Assembly (NCBI GenBank): GCA_023428135.1
Contig: JAEYZG010000001.1
Span: forward strand, 1-64,000
DNA length: 64,000 nucleotides
Direction: 5' to 3'
Origin: Bacteroidota bacterium
GTDB taxonomy: Bacteria > Bacteroidota > Bacteroidia > Cytophagales > Cytophagaceae
How positions within the stretch are numbered: position 1 is the stretch's first letter; every line of letters begins with the position of its first letter. This document shows, piece after piece, positions 9,347-18,632 of the stretch. The translations under genes were made by a program, and so were the position numbers. Below the pieces are notes generated by a model. That model made no database searches and had not been told where the DNA came from. It saw only the letters and a list, made by a program, of their open reading frames with translations.

Positions 9347-12300
9347 TTATTCTTTAACTAATTTCACCACTTTGCTTTCATTCTCAAAGTTGATTTTCAC
9401 TATATAGAATCCTGGTTTTAATTCACTACCGAACTCATAAGCACCGGTTGCCTGTGCTTCTTCAACAATAAGTCCACTTGCATTCATTACCTGAATGTTT
9501 GCAAACTGGTTCGGGTTAGGGAATGTAATCATTGTTGAGTTGACAAATGGATTCTGGTAACTGATTTCACTTGCACTTTCAGTAAACTCTGCACTTTCTC
9601 CTCTCAAACCAGAGCAAACACTAAGATTAATGCAGTAGCTTGCATAATACGGAGCTCCGCTGTAGTTTATTCCTACACAAAGCTGTCCTGCCTGAAAGTC
9701 ATTACCAGTCATTACATTTGCCTGATAAGGTGTCCCTGATACCGCATTTACAGATTGAGCTGATCCTGTGTACCACCAGTTATAACTTGTTGCGTTTGTT
9801 CTTTTGACAGCTGCAACCTCGTAGGTCAACGTGGTATAATTGCTTCCACAAGAAGGACCATTGATATCTGCTGCAGAAGCAGTAACTGATATATTTACAG
9901 AAGCAGATGTACTTGCGCCATCATCGTCTGTTGCTTTAGCTGTAATGGTATAAGATCCTGTTCCGGAAGTACTCCAGGTATAAGAATATGGAGCAGTATA
10001 ATCTGTATTAACCAAGGTAGCTCCTACGAAAAACTCAACTTTAGAGATTGAGCCATCAGAATCAGAAGCAGTTGCTGTAATGTTAACAGAAGCTGGAGTT
10101 GTAAAGGAAGCACTTGCAGTTGGACTAGTGATACTTACTGTCGGAGAAACATTTGTAATCACGGCAGTACCATAAAACTCAATTTCAGCAACGTTACCGT
10201 AACCTCCTGCAGGACTGATATATCTTACATATTTATAAGCTGCAGTACTTGTGACATTTACACAGTTCCAGGAAAGAGCCGGCTCTGCTGTAATAACTGC
10301 AAGATCCACTACTCCTGTACTGAAGTCCGCAACATTACTTCCCTGGAATTTACCACCTGCCATACGGTCAGTAGCATCCTCTCTTGGATAGTATTTAATC
10401 CCATTAACAATATTATCACCGCCTAACGACAATCCAGTCCATGCCACATCGTCTGCAGCATCTGAATCAAAAAAAGTATTGACGTTGCCATCAAATGCTT
10501 TATCATGTGTATCTCCCCCGTTATTATACGAACCAGGTGTACCTATTGCAATACCAGTAAGTTTAACTCCACTTGGGCATAAAGCACTACCAAAAAACTC
10601 AATCTCGGCAACATTACCATAACCTTCTGCAGGACTGATATATCTTAGATATTTAAATGTAGCTGAGCTTGTAACATCTACACAATTCCAGGAAAGAGAT
10701 GGTTCCGTTGTAATAACTGCGAGATCCACAACCCCTGCACTGAAGTCAGCCACATTACTTCCCTGAAATTTACCTCCTACCATACGGTCAGTAGCATACT
10801 CTCTTGGATAGTATTTAATTCCTTGAATAGAATAATCCCCTCCTAACGACAAACCAGTCCATGCGATATCGTCTGCAGCATCTGAATCGAAGAAGGTGTA
10901 TATATCGTTATCAAATGCTTTGTCATGTGTATATCCCGAGTTATTGTATGACCCTGGCGTACCTATAGCTGTACCGGCAAGTTTAACTCCACCATTAGGG
11001 CATGGAGTAACAGGAAAGACACTTACACTATCAAATAAAACTCTTGCCGGTACCCCTGAAAGTTCTCCGGTAGCAAAAAGTCCAATATATACAGAAGATG
11101 AAAGAGAAAGAGTCTGTTCACCTCTTTTAACCCAGCTAGATCCATCTGCTGACACATAACTGGTAATAGTATTGCCTATTCTGGTTAGTTTTAACCAGGT
11201 ATATAATTCATACAAGTGCCAACCTCCGAAGGCATTATCATCTCCAATATATAAACCTGTTCCGGTACGCTGTTCTGCTTTTACTCCTCCATAAGGTATT
11301 TTGGAGATCATTGCCTGTGCCGAATTGGCTAATAAACCTTCACGAACCATCAATCCAAACTTACTATAATGTTTAGAAGGACTTTTATATTCTTTAATTC
11401 GTGCAACAATAGCTCCATCACCTGTAAGTGTCTGATGAACGAACGTCAGGTTATCAGAAGTTCCGCTTACTGAGCTCCCATAAGATTCTATGTAAAAACT
11501 TCCTGAATTATGTGCAGCAAATCCTGTCGCTGAACCAAACCCGATATTATCTTTTAGCCATGGTGAAGGCAGCGCAACTTCAGGAGATATTTTATTATAC
11601 GTTACCTCAATAGTCTTAGTACCTGACCCCGTCAATGTATACTGGTTTCCAACAGGAGTTACATTACTTTCGTTTATCTTAACTGTATTTATTTCATAAC
11701 CAGGGTTTGGAGTGAACGTAAATGTTTTACTCGTACTGTTAATGATACCTTTTGGAGAGATTGTACCATTATTGTCTGACTTCGCTATGTAAGTATTACT
11801 TCGAGCATAAACAGTAAAAGTCATTGTGGATCCTGGTGCAGAAATGTCACCCAGGAACAATCCAAACTCCCCTCCATCTTTCCATCTGAACGGAGTTCCT
11901 GCAGGGAAACTGTTTTTGATGTCATCATACAAGTCTCCATAATCTCCACTAATTGGATTATAATATAATCCTCCTCCAAGAGATACACTGCCGTTACTTT
12001 TCTCATCATGCAAGTCGTTTTTATTATCTGCCGAGACAAGCTTTATCTGCCAGCCATGTCCCTGACCAGCAAGATCCATTCCTCCATCTTCGTCTACATA
12101 GAAAATAGATAATCCCTGATCTGCGACAGCATGATTACTTATTCTTTCCTGAAAGTAAGTACCATATTTAAGTGGGTGCACTAAAAGATACTCCTTAGGA
12201 TTGCTGGGATTAGTATATTTATAAACAGTTGAGTAGCTGTTTGATACTGCAGTTATCGTTGTATCATACGTTTTGTTACCAATTTCTATCACATTGTTAA

Positions 12301-13006
12301 TCCAGCCTGCTTTGAGCCTTAAGGCAGGGTTTATCATCTGAGGCCCTAATCTGTTTCCTCCCATGCCCATTGCACAATAGTTACCCAGGTTAGACCATGC
12401 CGTTACATAATGATCAGGCCAATCGAAAACACTGTGTCCCATTTCGTGACAAACCGTGTTGTGTGATGGCTTTTCTGATGTGCTCAGGTAGGTAAAATTT
12501 CCTCTGAAGACGTACGCATTGACTCCATTATTCTTAATGGTATTGCTTCCAGGCTGAGGCCCGAATGCATTTGACGTCATGCCATTAATTTTAGTCAGCA
12601 CCGTAAAACTGAGCAAAGAGTTATCTGGTCTCAACGTTAAATCCGTAAAACCTGCAGGATAGGCCGCATTGATTGCATCTATAATATCAGAAAGATCTCT
12701 TCCAGCCCCTGATGTATAATGAGAGATAGGATTAGGTATGGACACCTTAACAACCGTATGAGTAATCTCAATTTTGCCATCTGACTGGGCATAAAAATAA
12801 TCTTTTACTGAACCCTGACATCCCCATTGTGAAAACCCAGTTTGGTTCATCATCATTTCCACAGAGTCTGCAGGCTCCGGAAAAGGATTCCCTACAAACT
12901 CAACCATGACAACGAGTCCTTTCATTTGCTGTGTTTGTGCATAACTACTGCTAACCAGCAGTAATAGAGCCAGGCACAGTAACCTGAATTTGTTTTTAAC
13001 TTTCAT
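9347..13006 (-). CDS. M6-type secreted metalloprotease, multidomain, T9SS cargo
   Basis: 1219 residues. The signal peptide ends at about residue 23 (SSSYA-Q). The M6 (immune inhibitor A-like) catalytic domain covers about 25-400, with the zinc site H187-E-M-G-H191 followed by 'SVFDWPDHY', the extended HExxHxxxD form. Next come an InlB-like bacterial repeat (about 400-475), a DUF1349/LamG-like jelly roll (about 485-665), two discoidin-like modules that are near copies (about 670-945), an Ig-like domain with 'VSITSPTASASF' (about 955-1045), a Cys-containing module, and a T9SS type A tail ending 'KVVKLVKE'. It should act outside the cell on protein or glycoprotein substrates, with the discoidin and jelly-roll modules targeting it. 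The start follows the signal peptide. Confidence 0.9.
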   Translation of the reverse strand: MKVKNKFRLLCLALLLLVSSSYAQTQQMKGLVVMVEFVGNPFPEPADSVEMMMNQTGFSQWGCQGSVKDYFYAQSDGKIEITHTVVKVSIPNPISHYTSGAGRDLSDIIDAINAAYPAGFTDLTLRPDNSLLSFTVLTKINGMTSNAFGPQPGSNTIKNNGVNAYVFRGNFTYLSTSEKPSHNTVCHEMGHSVFDWPDHYVTAWSNLGNYCAMGMGGNRLGPQMINPALRLKAGWINNVIEIGNKTYDTTITAVSNSYSTVYKYTNPSNPKEYLLVHPLKYGTYFQERISNHAVADQGLSIFYVDEDGGMDLAGQGHGWQIKLVSADNKNDLHDEKSNGSVSLGGGLYYNPISGDYGDLYDDIKNSFPAGTPFRWKDGGEFGLFLGDISAPGSTMTFTVYARSNTYIAKSDNNGTISPKGIINSTSKTFTFTPNPGYEINTVKINESNVTPVGNQYTLTGSGTKTIEVTYNKISPEVALPSPWLKDNIGFGSATGFAAHNSGSFYIESYGSSVSGTSDNLTFVHQTLTGDGAIVARIKEYKSPSKHYSKFGLMVREGLLANSAQAMISKIPYGGVKAEQRTGTGLYIGDDNAFGGWHLYELYTWLKLTRIGNTITSYVSADGSSWVKRGEQTLSLSSSVYIGLFATGELSGVPARVLFDSVSVFPVTPCPNGGVKLAGTAIGTPGSYNNSGYTHDKAFDNDIYTFFDSDAADDIAWTGLSLGGDYSIQGIKYYPREYATDRMVGGKFQGSNVADFSAGVVDLAVITTEPSLSWNCVDVTSSATFKYLRYISPAEGYGNVAEIEFFGSALCPSGVKLTGIAIGTPGSYNNGGDTHDKAFDGNVNTFFDSDAADDVAWTGLSLGGDNIVNGIKYYPREDATDRMAGGKFQGSNVADFSTGVVDLAVITAEPALSWNCVNVTSTAAYKYVRYISPAGGYGNVAEIEFYGTAVITNVSPTVSITSPTASASFTTPASVNITATASDSDGSISKVEFFVGATLVNTDYTAPYSYTWSTSGTGSYTITAKATDDDGASTSASVNISVTASAADINGPSCGSNYTTLTYEVAAVKRTNATSYNWWYTGSAQSVNAVSGTPYQANVMTGNDFQAGQLCVGINYSGAPYYASYCINLSVCSGLRGESAEFTESASEISYQNPFVNSTMITFPNPNQFANIQVMNASGLIVEEAQATGAYEFGSELKPGFYIVKINFENESKVVKLVKE
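10164..10580 (-). repeat. Discoidin-like module repeat B inside the M6 protease gene
   Basis: About 417 bp that closely resembles the block at 10584-11003 in the same orientation. It encodes a module running from 'GVKLTGIAIGTPGSY' to 'NVAEIEFYG'. The similarity extends to the DNA level with only scattered changes, so the duplication is recent or homogenised. Confidence 0.85.
10584..11003 (-). repeat. Discoidin-like module repeat A inside the M6 protease gene
   Basis: About 420 bp, the partner of the block at 10164-10580. It encodes 'GVKLAGTAIGTPGSY' to 'NVAEIEFFG'. The two modules are joined by only a few residues ('SALCPS'). Confidence 0.85.
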
Positions 13007-13031
13007 TTATTAAATAGTACTTATGTGGGGC

Positions 13032-13039
13032 CAAAAGTA
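13032..13039 (-). promoter_or_regulatory. Possible Bacteroidota -7 promoter box for the M6 protease
   Basis: Minus-strand TACTTTTG matches the Bacteroidota -7 consensus TAnnTTTG and would give a leader of about 20 nt before the ATG at 13006. A good -33 TTTG at the right spacing is not evident, so this is only a candidate. Confidence 0.3.
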
Positions 13040-13913
13040 GATGTTGCAACTTATATAAACCGTTTGAACTTAACCGGGAGAACTTTTAGATGCACGAAAG
13101 TGCATTTTGGCTTAATCAACGTAAAAAATACAGGAGTACACACTACACTAATTCGATATAATACAAAACACAATAGATGAATAAAGAACAAGCAACGCCA
13201 ACCAAACAAATACATTTAAAGACATCACCTTTAAATTAATGAACCACGACATGATGACCTTTGACATTAAAATTGGATTTAAACAAGCTCCATTAATTCT
13301 TATTGTTTTTATGGGATTGAATTTCTCAAATTGAGGGTTTTAGCAATTAACCTTGAACTCATTTTTTTTTATTTTTTTCAATAATAAGAGTTACCAAAGA
13401 GGGGTGTTATGTGTAGTAAGCATACTTTCGGAAAAGAAATTTTATAGCTTATAAAATACCGTTCCGAAGACGAACAAATTTCTTCGGAAGAACCTAAATT
13501 ATTATGCAAGATCTCATTTTAAAAATCATCTACATTTGTGCAATGGCATTATTGCTTTCCATGGTAAAAATGTAAAATATTCTATTATAGACAGATAATT
13601 GATATAATTATGCTTTCATGACAAGCTTACTATAACTGCAAGCTACAATATCCACCAATCTAACTTTAATTCTAAGATTTCTTCTTTGGCAATTACGATC
13701 TAATATTGGCCTACTTTTTATCTTTTCTTCTATATTACTAATATTATCATAGTATAGTAACCTTCGTCAAGTACCCTCAATTTTTATTACGAATACCTAA
13801 AATTAGATTTTAAAATATTCTGTTTACATGATGGCATTTTCAACTTTAGAATTAATCCATAATTTACTTTAACTTACTGCCAGACAAATCATAAAAAAAA
13901 CAGAAGTAAAAAT
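13040..13913. other. Long intergenic region with one hairpin and a 23-codon hydrophobic ORF
   Basis: No normal gene is supported here. A perfect 9-bp stem, ttccgaaga (13462-13470) with tcttcggaa (13481-13489), has a 10-nt loop and no T tract. Just after it, 13504-13575 encodes a 23-residue hydrophobic peptide, MQDLILKIIYICAMALLLSM followed by VKM. Whether it is expressed is unknown. Confidence 0.5.
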
Positions 13914-14285
13914 ATGACTGCTATATCAAAAATATTAATTGTAGTGATAACTATTGAGCACTTGTACTTTATGTATTTTGAAATGTTTGCATGGGAAACT
14001 ATAGGAAAGAAGACATTTAAATCCTTACCAGAACATATATTTAAACCAACAAAAGGGCTTGCTGCCAATCAGGGGCTATATAATGGTTTTCTGGCTGCAG
14101 GGCTAATCTGGTCTCTTTTCATCACCAATATTGATTGGTCAGTAAATATCGCTACATTCTTTCTTAGTTGTATAATTATCGCGGGAGTTTACGGAGCAAT
14201 TTCAGCAAGCAAAAAAATTTTCATTGTTCAGGCGATGCCTGCCATTGTAGCTCTCTCAATCATTCTCATTCAAAAGTATTTATAA
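13914..14285 (+). CDS. DUF1304 family membrane protein
   Basis: 123 residues with four hydrophobic segments (about 5-22, 56-72, 76-96, 101-119). The family hallmarks are present: 'EHLYFMYFEMFAWET' at residues 15-29, 'NQGLYNGFLAAGLIW' in the middle, and 'AGVYGAIS' before the last helix. DUF1304 proteins are small inner-membrane proteins of unknown function. It stands alone, about 140 bp from the next gene, so context gives no clue. Confidence 0.9.
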   Translation: MTAISKILIVVITIEHLYFMYFEMFAWETIGKKTFKSLPEHIFKPTKGLAANQGLYNGFLAAGLIWSLFITNIDWSVNIATFFLSCIIIAGVYGAISASKKIFIVQAMPAIVALSIILIQKYL

Positions 14286-14427
14286 TTGAATTGAGAAAGT
14301 ATGTATCTTGACATATTGTCACAGTTATCTTCAGAGATTTTTTGAGGATTTTGAGGCCAAGAAAGGTCAAATGTTTATAGATAATAACAAACAATGATAC
14401 AAGCCCCCATCTGAAAAAAAGCATTAT

Positions 14428-15209
14428 ATGAGATTCTTAATCTTCCACCTACTATTTATCTTATCATTAAACAAATCTTTTGCATGTCTTTCTGCAGATC
14501 AGAATAGAATGTTTCCAATTGGCATATCACCAAAGGGTTTTGTAGTAGTTGAGATCCATATGGAAGAGGAGACTCGACAGATGGAAAAACTGAAAGACTA
14601 CATCCTGTCTGGCGTGGACTGAGTTATCTGAATACGTATAATAAGAATTACAAATTAATAGAGTCGAGGCTTGATACGTTAAGATCTTTTCCTGAAAGTG
14701 CTTATGTAAATGTAATTAAAAGAACCATGAACAAAGGTATCAAACAATCAGAAACAATACCCGGTTTGATTTATGCAGAACCTCTGAATATTTCATTTTG
14801 TAATTATCAACCTAACTGTACAAATGCATCGCTTCAAACTGATACCATTAACAACAAAGCCTACATTATTCTTAAATCCAAAATAAAACAGGAAGTCTCT
14901 GTTTTGTATGACTCTTCATCCATTGCTTCTAATTATATAAACTACTATTATGGATTTGATTATGAACCTTCAGAATCCAGGATGAGATATATCATAGAGG
15001 GATTACTGATTAACTCAATCAGAGAATATAAAGATGATAATTACAATTTAACTATTATTCACTTGGGAAAGGGACAAGATTTCAGACAAGAGGGAGATAT
15101 ACCCAAAGAATTCAAGCCTGATATTTCGTTTAACACATTAGAGAATAGTATCTTTAAAGAACCAATACTTCATCATGGACATGGGTTTGATTTTTTCATA
15201 CTTGAATAA
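14428..15209 (+). pseudogene. Secreted hypothetical protein interrupted by a frameshift
   Basis: The first part (14428-14622) encodes a signal peptide (MRFLIFHLLFILSLNKSFAC) and about 45 further residues, then stops. A second frame continues without a gap ('WRGLSYLNTYNKNYKL' from about 14606) through to 15209, 160 residues of which follow an internal ATG at 14727. Joining the frames near 14605-14616 gives a protein of about 260 residues. I do not recognise the family. One base has been gained or lost, either by real decay or by a sequencing error. Confidence 0.6.
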
Positions 15210-15704
15210 TTAACAACATAAGGTAACAACGAATCCCTCCATATACGCCTTTCTATATGTCATCTTGATGGTTACAAACCCCTTATTGACATTTTACAAA
15301 AAATGACACTTGATCAAATATGATGTTAGTTTTGACTCATTGAAATTAACCATTCTATAGACTGTCGCCCTATGAAATGCTCAAACCCCTATTGTATAGA
15401 TCAAATCCGATGCATAAGCACATTTAACTAAGAACAATATAAGGATCAAAAAAAACAGCACTCAAGAATTATTGTCTGAAAGCCTTAACGATAACTCCGT
15501 AAATATACTATACTAATAAAAAAATAACAAAATTTTTAAGTATTAAAACCAATCAATAATCAATAAACCAAATATCCATTTTTATATTGATTTTCAGAAC
15601 ATAGCAACACTAAATACATTACATAATAGTACATACATTACTACTCATTCACTCATTAATAGTAAATAATACATCTGATCTAAACTAAGTATTTATAACT
15701 ATTA
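15210..15704. other. Intergenic leader region of the first chemotaxis operon
   Basis: 495 bp, very AT-rich, with no supported ORF. The promoter of the operon should lie here. A TAGTTTTG at 15327-15334 fits the -7 consensus but has no convincing -33 partner and would leave a leader of about 365 nt. Confidence 0.5.
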
Positions 15705-17576
15705 TTGAAATGGTTCGTATCAGCCCCCTACATGAATCATATTTTTAAGTTGTTTTTGAAAAAAGAAAATAAATTAATTTCATCAAGCTATAAGTTCTCA
15801 TTTGTTTTTAGCATACTATCTATTCTCCTTTGGGGCTTCCTGAAGGATTTAAAGAATGAACGATCAAAGGTAGTCCAAGAGCAATTAGCTTCAGCAAAGC
15901 AACAAAAGCAAACTTTGACTTTTATAAGAAGCTCTCTGACTCAATCAGTCATTAATTCACAAGATGCTCTACAATTAATTAATCTTGTGAATTTAAATAA
16001 ATCTATTCACCTAGATACAAAAGATTCAACAAAAGAAAATACACCTTCCATAGTTAAGGTATTAAAAGACTCTAAACAGGGTTCAATCAGCAGTAAAGAG
16101 CTTAGCAGTATAATTAATCAAGAGATAAATGCATATGATCAACTTGAAAAATTGATTGAAGCAAAAGCCAACACTATAGAACAACAACATAACATATACA
16201 GCTGTATAGTAATTTTATGCCTGCTCGCATCAATATGTATACTGGTATTCAAATACCACAAAACTGTTTCTGACCCTATATCCAAAATTCTGAAATCAGT
16301 CACATCATTAAAGACAGGCAATATCAATTGTGAAATAGATTATCACAGTAACGACAAGCTGGGAGAAATCACAAAGTGTATAAATACTATTATACATAAT
16401 CAAAAAGAGCTAGCAGTCTTTGCTGAAAATATAGGAGCTGGAAAGTTCAATTACCAATATAGACCTTTGGGAGATCATGATAAACTTGGCAGTTCATTAA
16501 CAAACATGGCCGAAAGATTATTAAATGTAACTGAAGAAGAAAGAAAAAGAAACTGGACTACTGAAGGACTGGCAAAATTCTCTGACGTATTAAGAGCATA
16601 TAATGACAACCTGGAAGATCTTTGTATCCATGGCCTCCACAGCCTGATAAAATACACAAGGGCAAACCAGGGCAAAATATATATTGTGAATGAAGAAGCG
16701 CAAGATATACGCTTGAAGCTTAAAGCTGCCTATGCATGGGACCGTAAGAAAAACATTCAGGAAGATATTGATCTTGGAGAGGGACTTATAGGACAAGCTG
16801 CTATGGAATTGGAAACTATTTATCTAACAGATATTCCGGAAGATTATATCAAAATAACATCCGGACTGGGAGAATCAAACCCAGGGTCAATTCTTATCCT
16901 ACCATTAAAAAGTAATGATACGCTTTGCGGCATTATAGAAATGGCATACTTCGATGAATTAAAACCTTTTGAAATCGAATTTGCAGAAAAAGCCGGAGAC
17001 GCAATTGCTTCTTCCATAGCAAGTGCAAGAATTAATGAAAAAACCAGGTTGCTTCTTGAAGAATCCAGACTATTGGCAAAAAATCTTCAATCACAGGAAG
17101 AAGAACTAAGACAAAATACAGAAGAGCTTCGGGCTACACAGGATAATCTTCACATTAAACTGGAAGAAGCAAAAGAAGAGATGAGACAACAGATTATCGA
17201 TATTGAATCGGAGAAAAACAAAAATATATCTATACTGGAAGGATGCGTCGATGGTGTGATCACATTTGACCAGGAAGGAAAGATAGAGTTCTTCAACAAA
17301 TCTGCTGAAGCAATCTGGAATGTATCAAGAGAGAACGTATTGAATAAAAACATCTGTGAACTGATTAAGATGGAGTTAAAGATAACCGATACTGATATGT
17401 ATTGGGAATATATAAATGGCCAACAAAGAAAAGTTCTTGATATCAGAAGTGAGATTAACATACTTAATAATAACCATGAAGAATCAGCTGTGCTCATTAC
17501 CATATCAAAATCAAAATATAAAAATCAGTACCTGTTTACCGCATTTGTACAGAGTATTTCAGTTGAGCTATTCTAA
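15705..17576 (+). CDS. Membrane sensor: HAMP, GAF, coiled coil and PAS, no kinase domain
   Basis: 623 residues. TM1 is at about 31-46, a helical periplasmic part at 47-163, TM2 at 165-182 and HAMP at 183-235 with 'DPISKILKSV'. A second HAMP-like linker precedes GAF (about 300-442). A long charged coiled coil (445-505) leads into PAS (about 508-600, 'ILEGCVDGVITFD'). The protein then stops at 'FVQSISVELF': no HisKA, HATPase, GGDEF or MCP output domain. It heads the first Che operon and sits 9 bp before the CheZ-like gene. A likely role is redox, ligand or membrane sensing passed on by protein contacts. Met10 (15732) is an alternative start closer to TM1. The same architecture recurs at 33035-34891. 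Confidence 0.8.
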   Translation: MKWFVSAPYMNHIFKLFLKKENKLISSSYKFSFVFSILSILLWGFLKDLKNERSKVVQEQLASAKQQKQTLTFIRSSLTQSVINSQDALQLINLVNLNKSIHLDTKDSTKENTPSIVKVLKDSKQGSISSKELSSIINQEINAYDQLEKLIEAKANTIEQQHNIYSCIVILCLLASICILVFKYHKTVSDPISKILKSVTSLKTGNINCEIDYHSNDKLGEITKCINTIIHNQKELAVFAENIGAGKFNYQYRPLGDHDKLGSSLTNMAERLLNVTEEERKRNWTTEGLAKFSDVLRAYNDNLEDLCIHGLHSLIKYTRANQGKIYIVNEEAQDIRLKLKAAYAWDRKKNIQEDIDLGEGLIGQAAMELETIYLTDIPEDYIKITSGLGESNPGSILILPLKSNDTLCGIIEMAYFDELKPFEIEFAEKAGDAIASSIASARINEKTRLLLEESRLLAKNLQSQEEELRQNTEELRATQDNLHIKLEEAKEEMRQQIIDIESEKNKNISILEGCVDGVITFDQEGKIEFFNKSAEAIWNVSRENVLNKNICELIKMELKITDTDMYWEYINGQQRKVLDIRSEINILNNNHEESAVLITISKSKYKNQYLFTAFVQSISVELF

Positions 17577-17585
17577 TCTGCAGGC

Positions 17586-18302
17586 ATGAAAGAGCAATAC
17601 AAGTCCGAAGACCAGTACATAAAACTGACTGAAACTGTTAATAAAAAGATTAAACTTTTAGTTGAACAAATTTCCGGTGATTTTAGGAATATTGTTTCAT
17701 TCATTAAAGGTTATACTATACATGAACCTCTGGGAAATCACTACGAGCCAAATATATCTTCCAATGAAGTCATTAGCAGCATAACTATGAATCTTCAATA
17801 TCAGGATATACTCTCCCAACGCCTTGATCATATAAGCCAAATCAATGCATTAATCATTCAGGAACTTAAAATTACCGAACATGCAAATGATGGTACTACT
17901 GAGCTGATAACACATGCAAGCAAAATAGCTGAAGTGAACATCAGACAACTTGAAGATGCTTATAATGAATACATTTCCATTTGTTCCATTCTCAGAAAGG
18001 ATCTTGACAAATTTGAGAAGCAAAACAGATTAAAAAACTCTAACAACTTAAGCTCTTTTATTCCATTCAAAAATTCGCTTAAGATAGGAACGTTGGTTTC
18101 CGAGATAAAGCAAAATCTGGAATTGATGGTATCTATAAATTTTGAAGTGTCAGATTCAAGTCAATCACTTGGCCAAGCTGCTATGAGAATACAATCTATC
18201 TACACCATGCAATCTGAAAGAGACATATTATACTCATGCATTCCTGATATGCAGGAGAAATACAGAATTACATACAACAACGATAATGACATTTTTTTTT
18301 AA
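17586..18302 (+). CDS. CheZ-like helical protein, candidate CheY-P phosphatase
   Basis: 238 residues, predicted mostly helical. Residues 70-84 read 'LQYQDILSQRLDHIS', with Asp74 and Gln78 in the D-x-x-x-Q spacing used by CheZ (Asp143, Gln147 in E. coli) to dephosphorylate CheY. A second conserved motif, 'IYTMQSERDI', lies near residue 205. A flexible linker leads to an acidic-aromatic end 'NDNDIFF', reminiscent of the CheZ C-terminal CheY-binding peptide. It is placed between the HAMP-GAF-PAS sensor and STAS/cheY. Overall similarity to classical CheZ is not obvious, so the function is inference from motif, tail and context. Its paralogue is at 34931-35656. Confidence 0.55.
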   Translation: MKEQYKSEDQYIKLTETVNKKIKLLVEQISGDFRNIVSFIKGYTIHEPLGNHYEPNISSNEVISSITMNLQYQDILSQRLDHISQINALIIQELKITEHANDGTTELITHASKIAEVNIRQLEDAYNEYISICSILRKDLDKFEKQNRLKNSNNLSSFIPFKNSLKIGTLVSEIKQNLELMVSINFEVSDSSQSLGQAAMRIQSIYTMQSERDILYSCIPDMQEKYRITYNNDNDIFF

Positions 18303-18308
18303 CACCCT

Positions 18309-18620
18309 ATGAAAAGTTATACTATAAAGATAAACGAAAAGAAAAATAATACCGAGATACTGCTTAGTGGCAACCTTACTATAAGCAACTCCGAAAGTAT
18401 CTATAAAAAGATTTTAAGCATAGTAACAACTTCCAAAAAAACAACTATTCATCTCAATAATATTGAGAATATAGATCTTACAATGGTACAAATTCTTCAT
18501 TCGGTAAAAAGAACGATTTTAAAAGAAGGTAAAGAATTCACTACTATTGCAAACCTTCCTAAAGACCTTTCATTACTAATGGATAAAAGTGGCTTTAAAA
18601 ATATCTTAAGTAATTCCTAG
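18309..18620 (+). CDS. STAS-domain protein (anti-sigma-factor-antagonist-like) lacking the phospho-serine
   Basis: 103 residues with the STAS fold pattern: strand 'NTEILLSGNLTISNS', central strand 'KTTIHLNNIENIDLTMVQIL', then 'FTTIANLPKDLSLLM'. In canonical SpoIIAA-type proteins the central loop is I-D-S-x-G, with a serine phosphorylated by a kinase. Here it is I-D-L-T-M, so serine and glycine are both gone. It lies 6 bp after the CheZ-like gene and 12 bp before cheY. A non-phosphorylated scaffold or partner-binding role is more likely than classical partner switching. Confidence 0.75.
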   Translation: MKSYTIKINEKKNNTEILLSGNLTISNSESIYKKILSIVTTSKKTTIHLNNIENIDLTMVQILHSVKRTILKEGKEFTTIANLPKDLSLLMDKSGFKNILSNS

Positions 18621-18632
18621 ATGATCTAATAT

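Noticed and set aside
15327..15334. TAGTTTTG as promoter of the first Che operon
   Set aside because: No -33 partner at proper spacing and a leader of about 365 nt; such 8-mers are frequent here.
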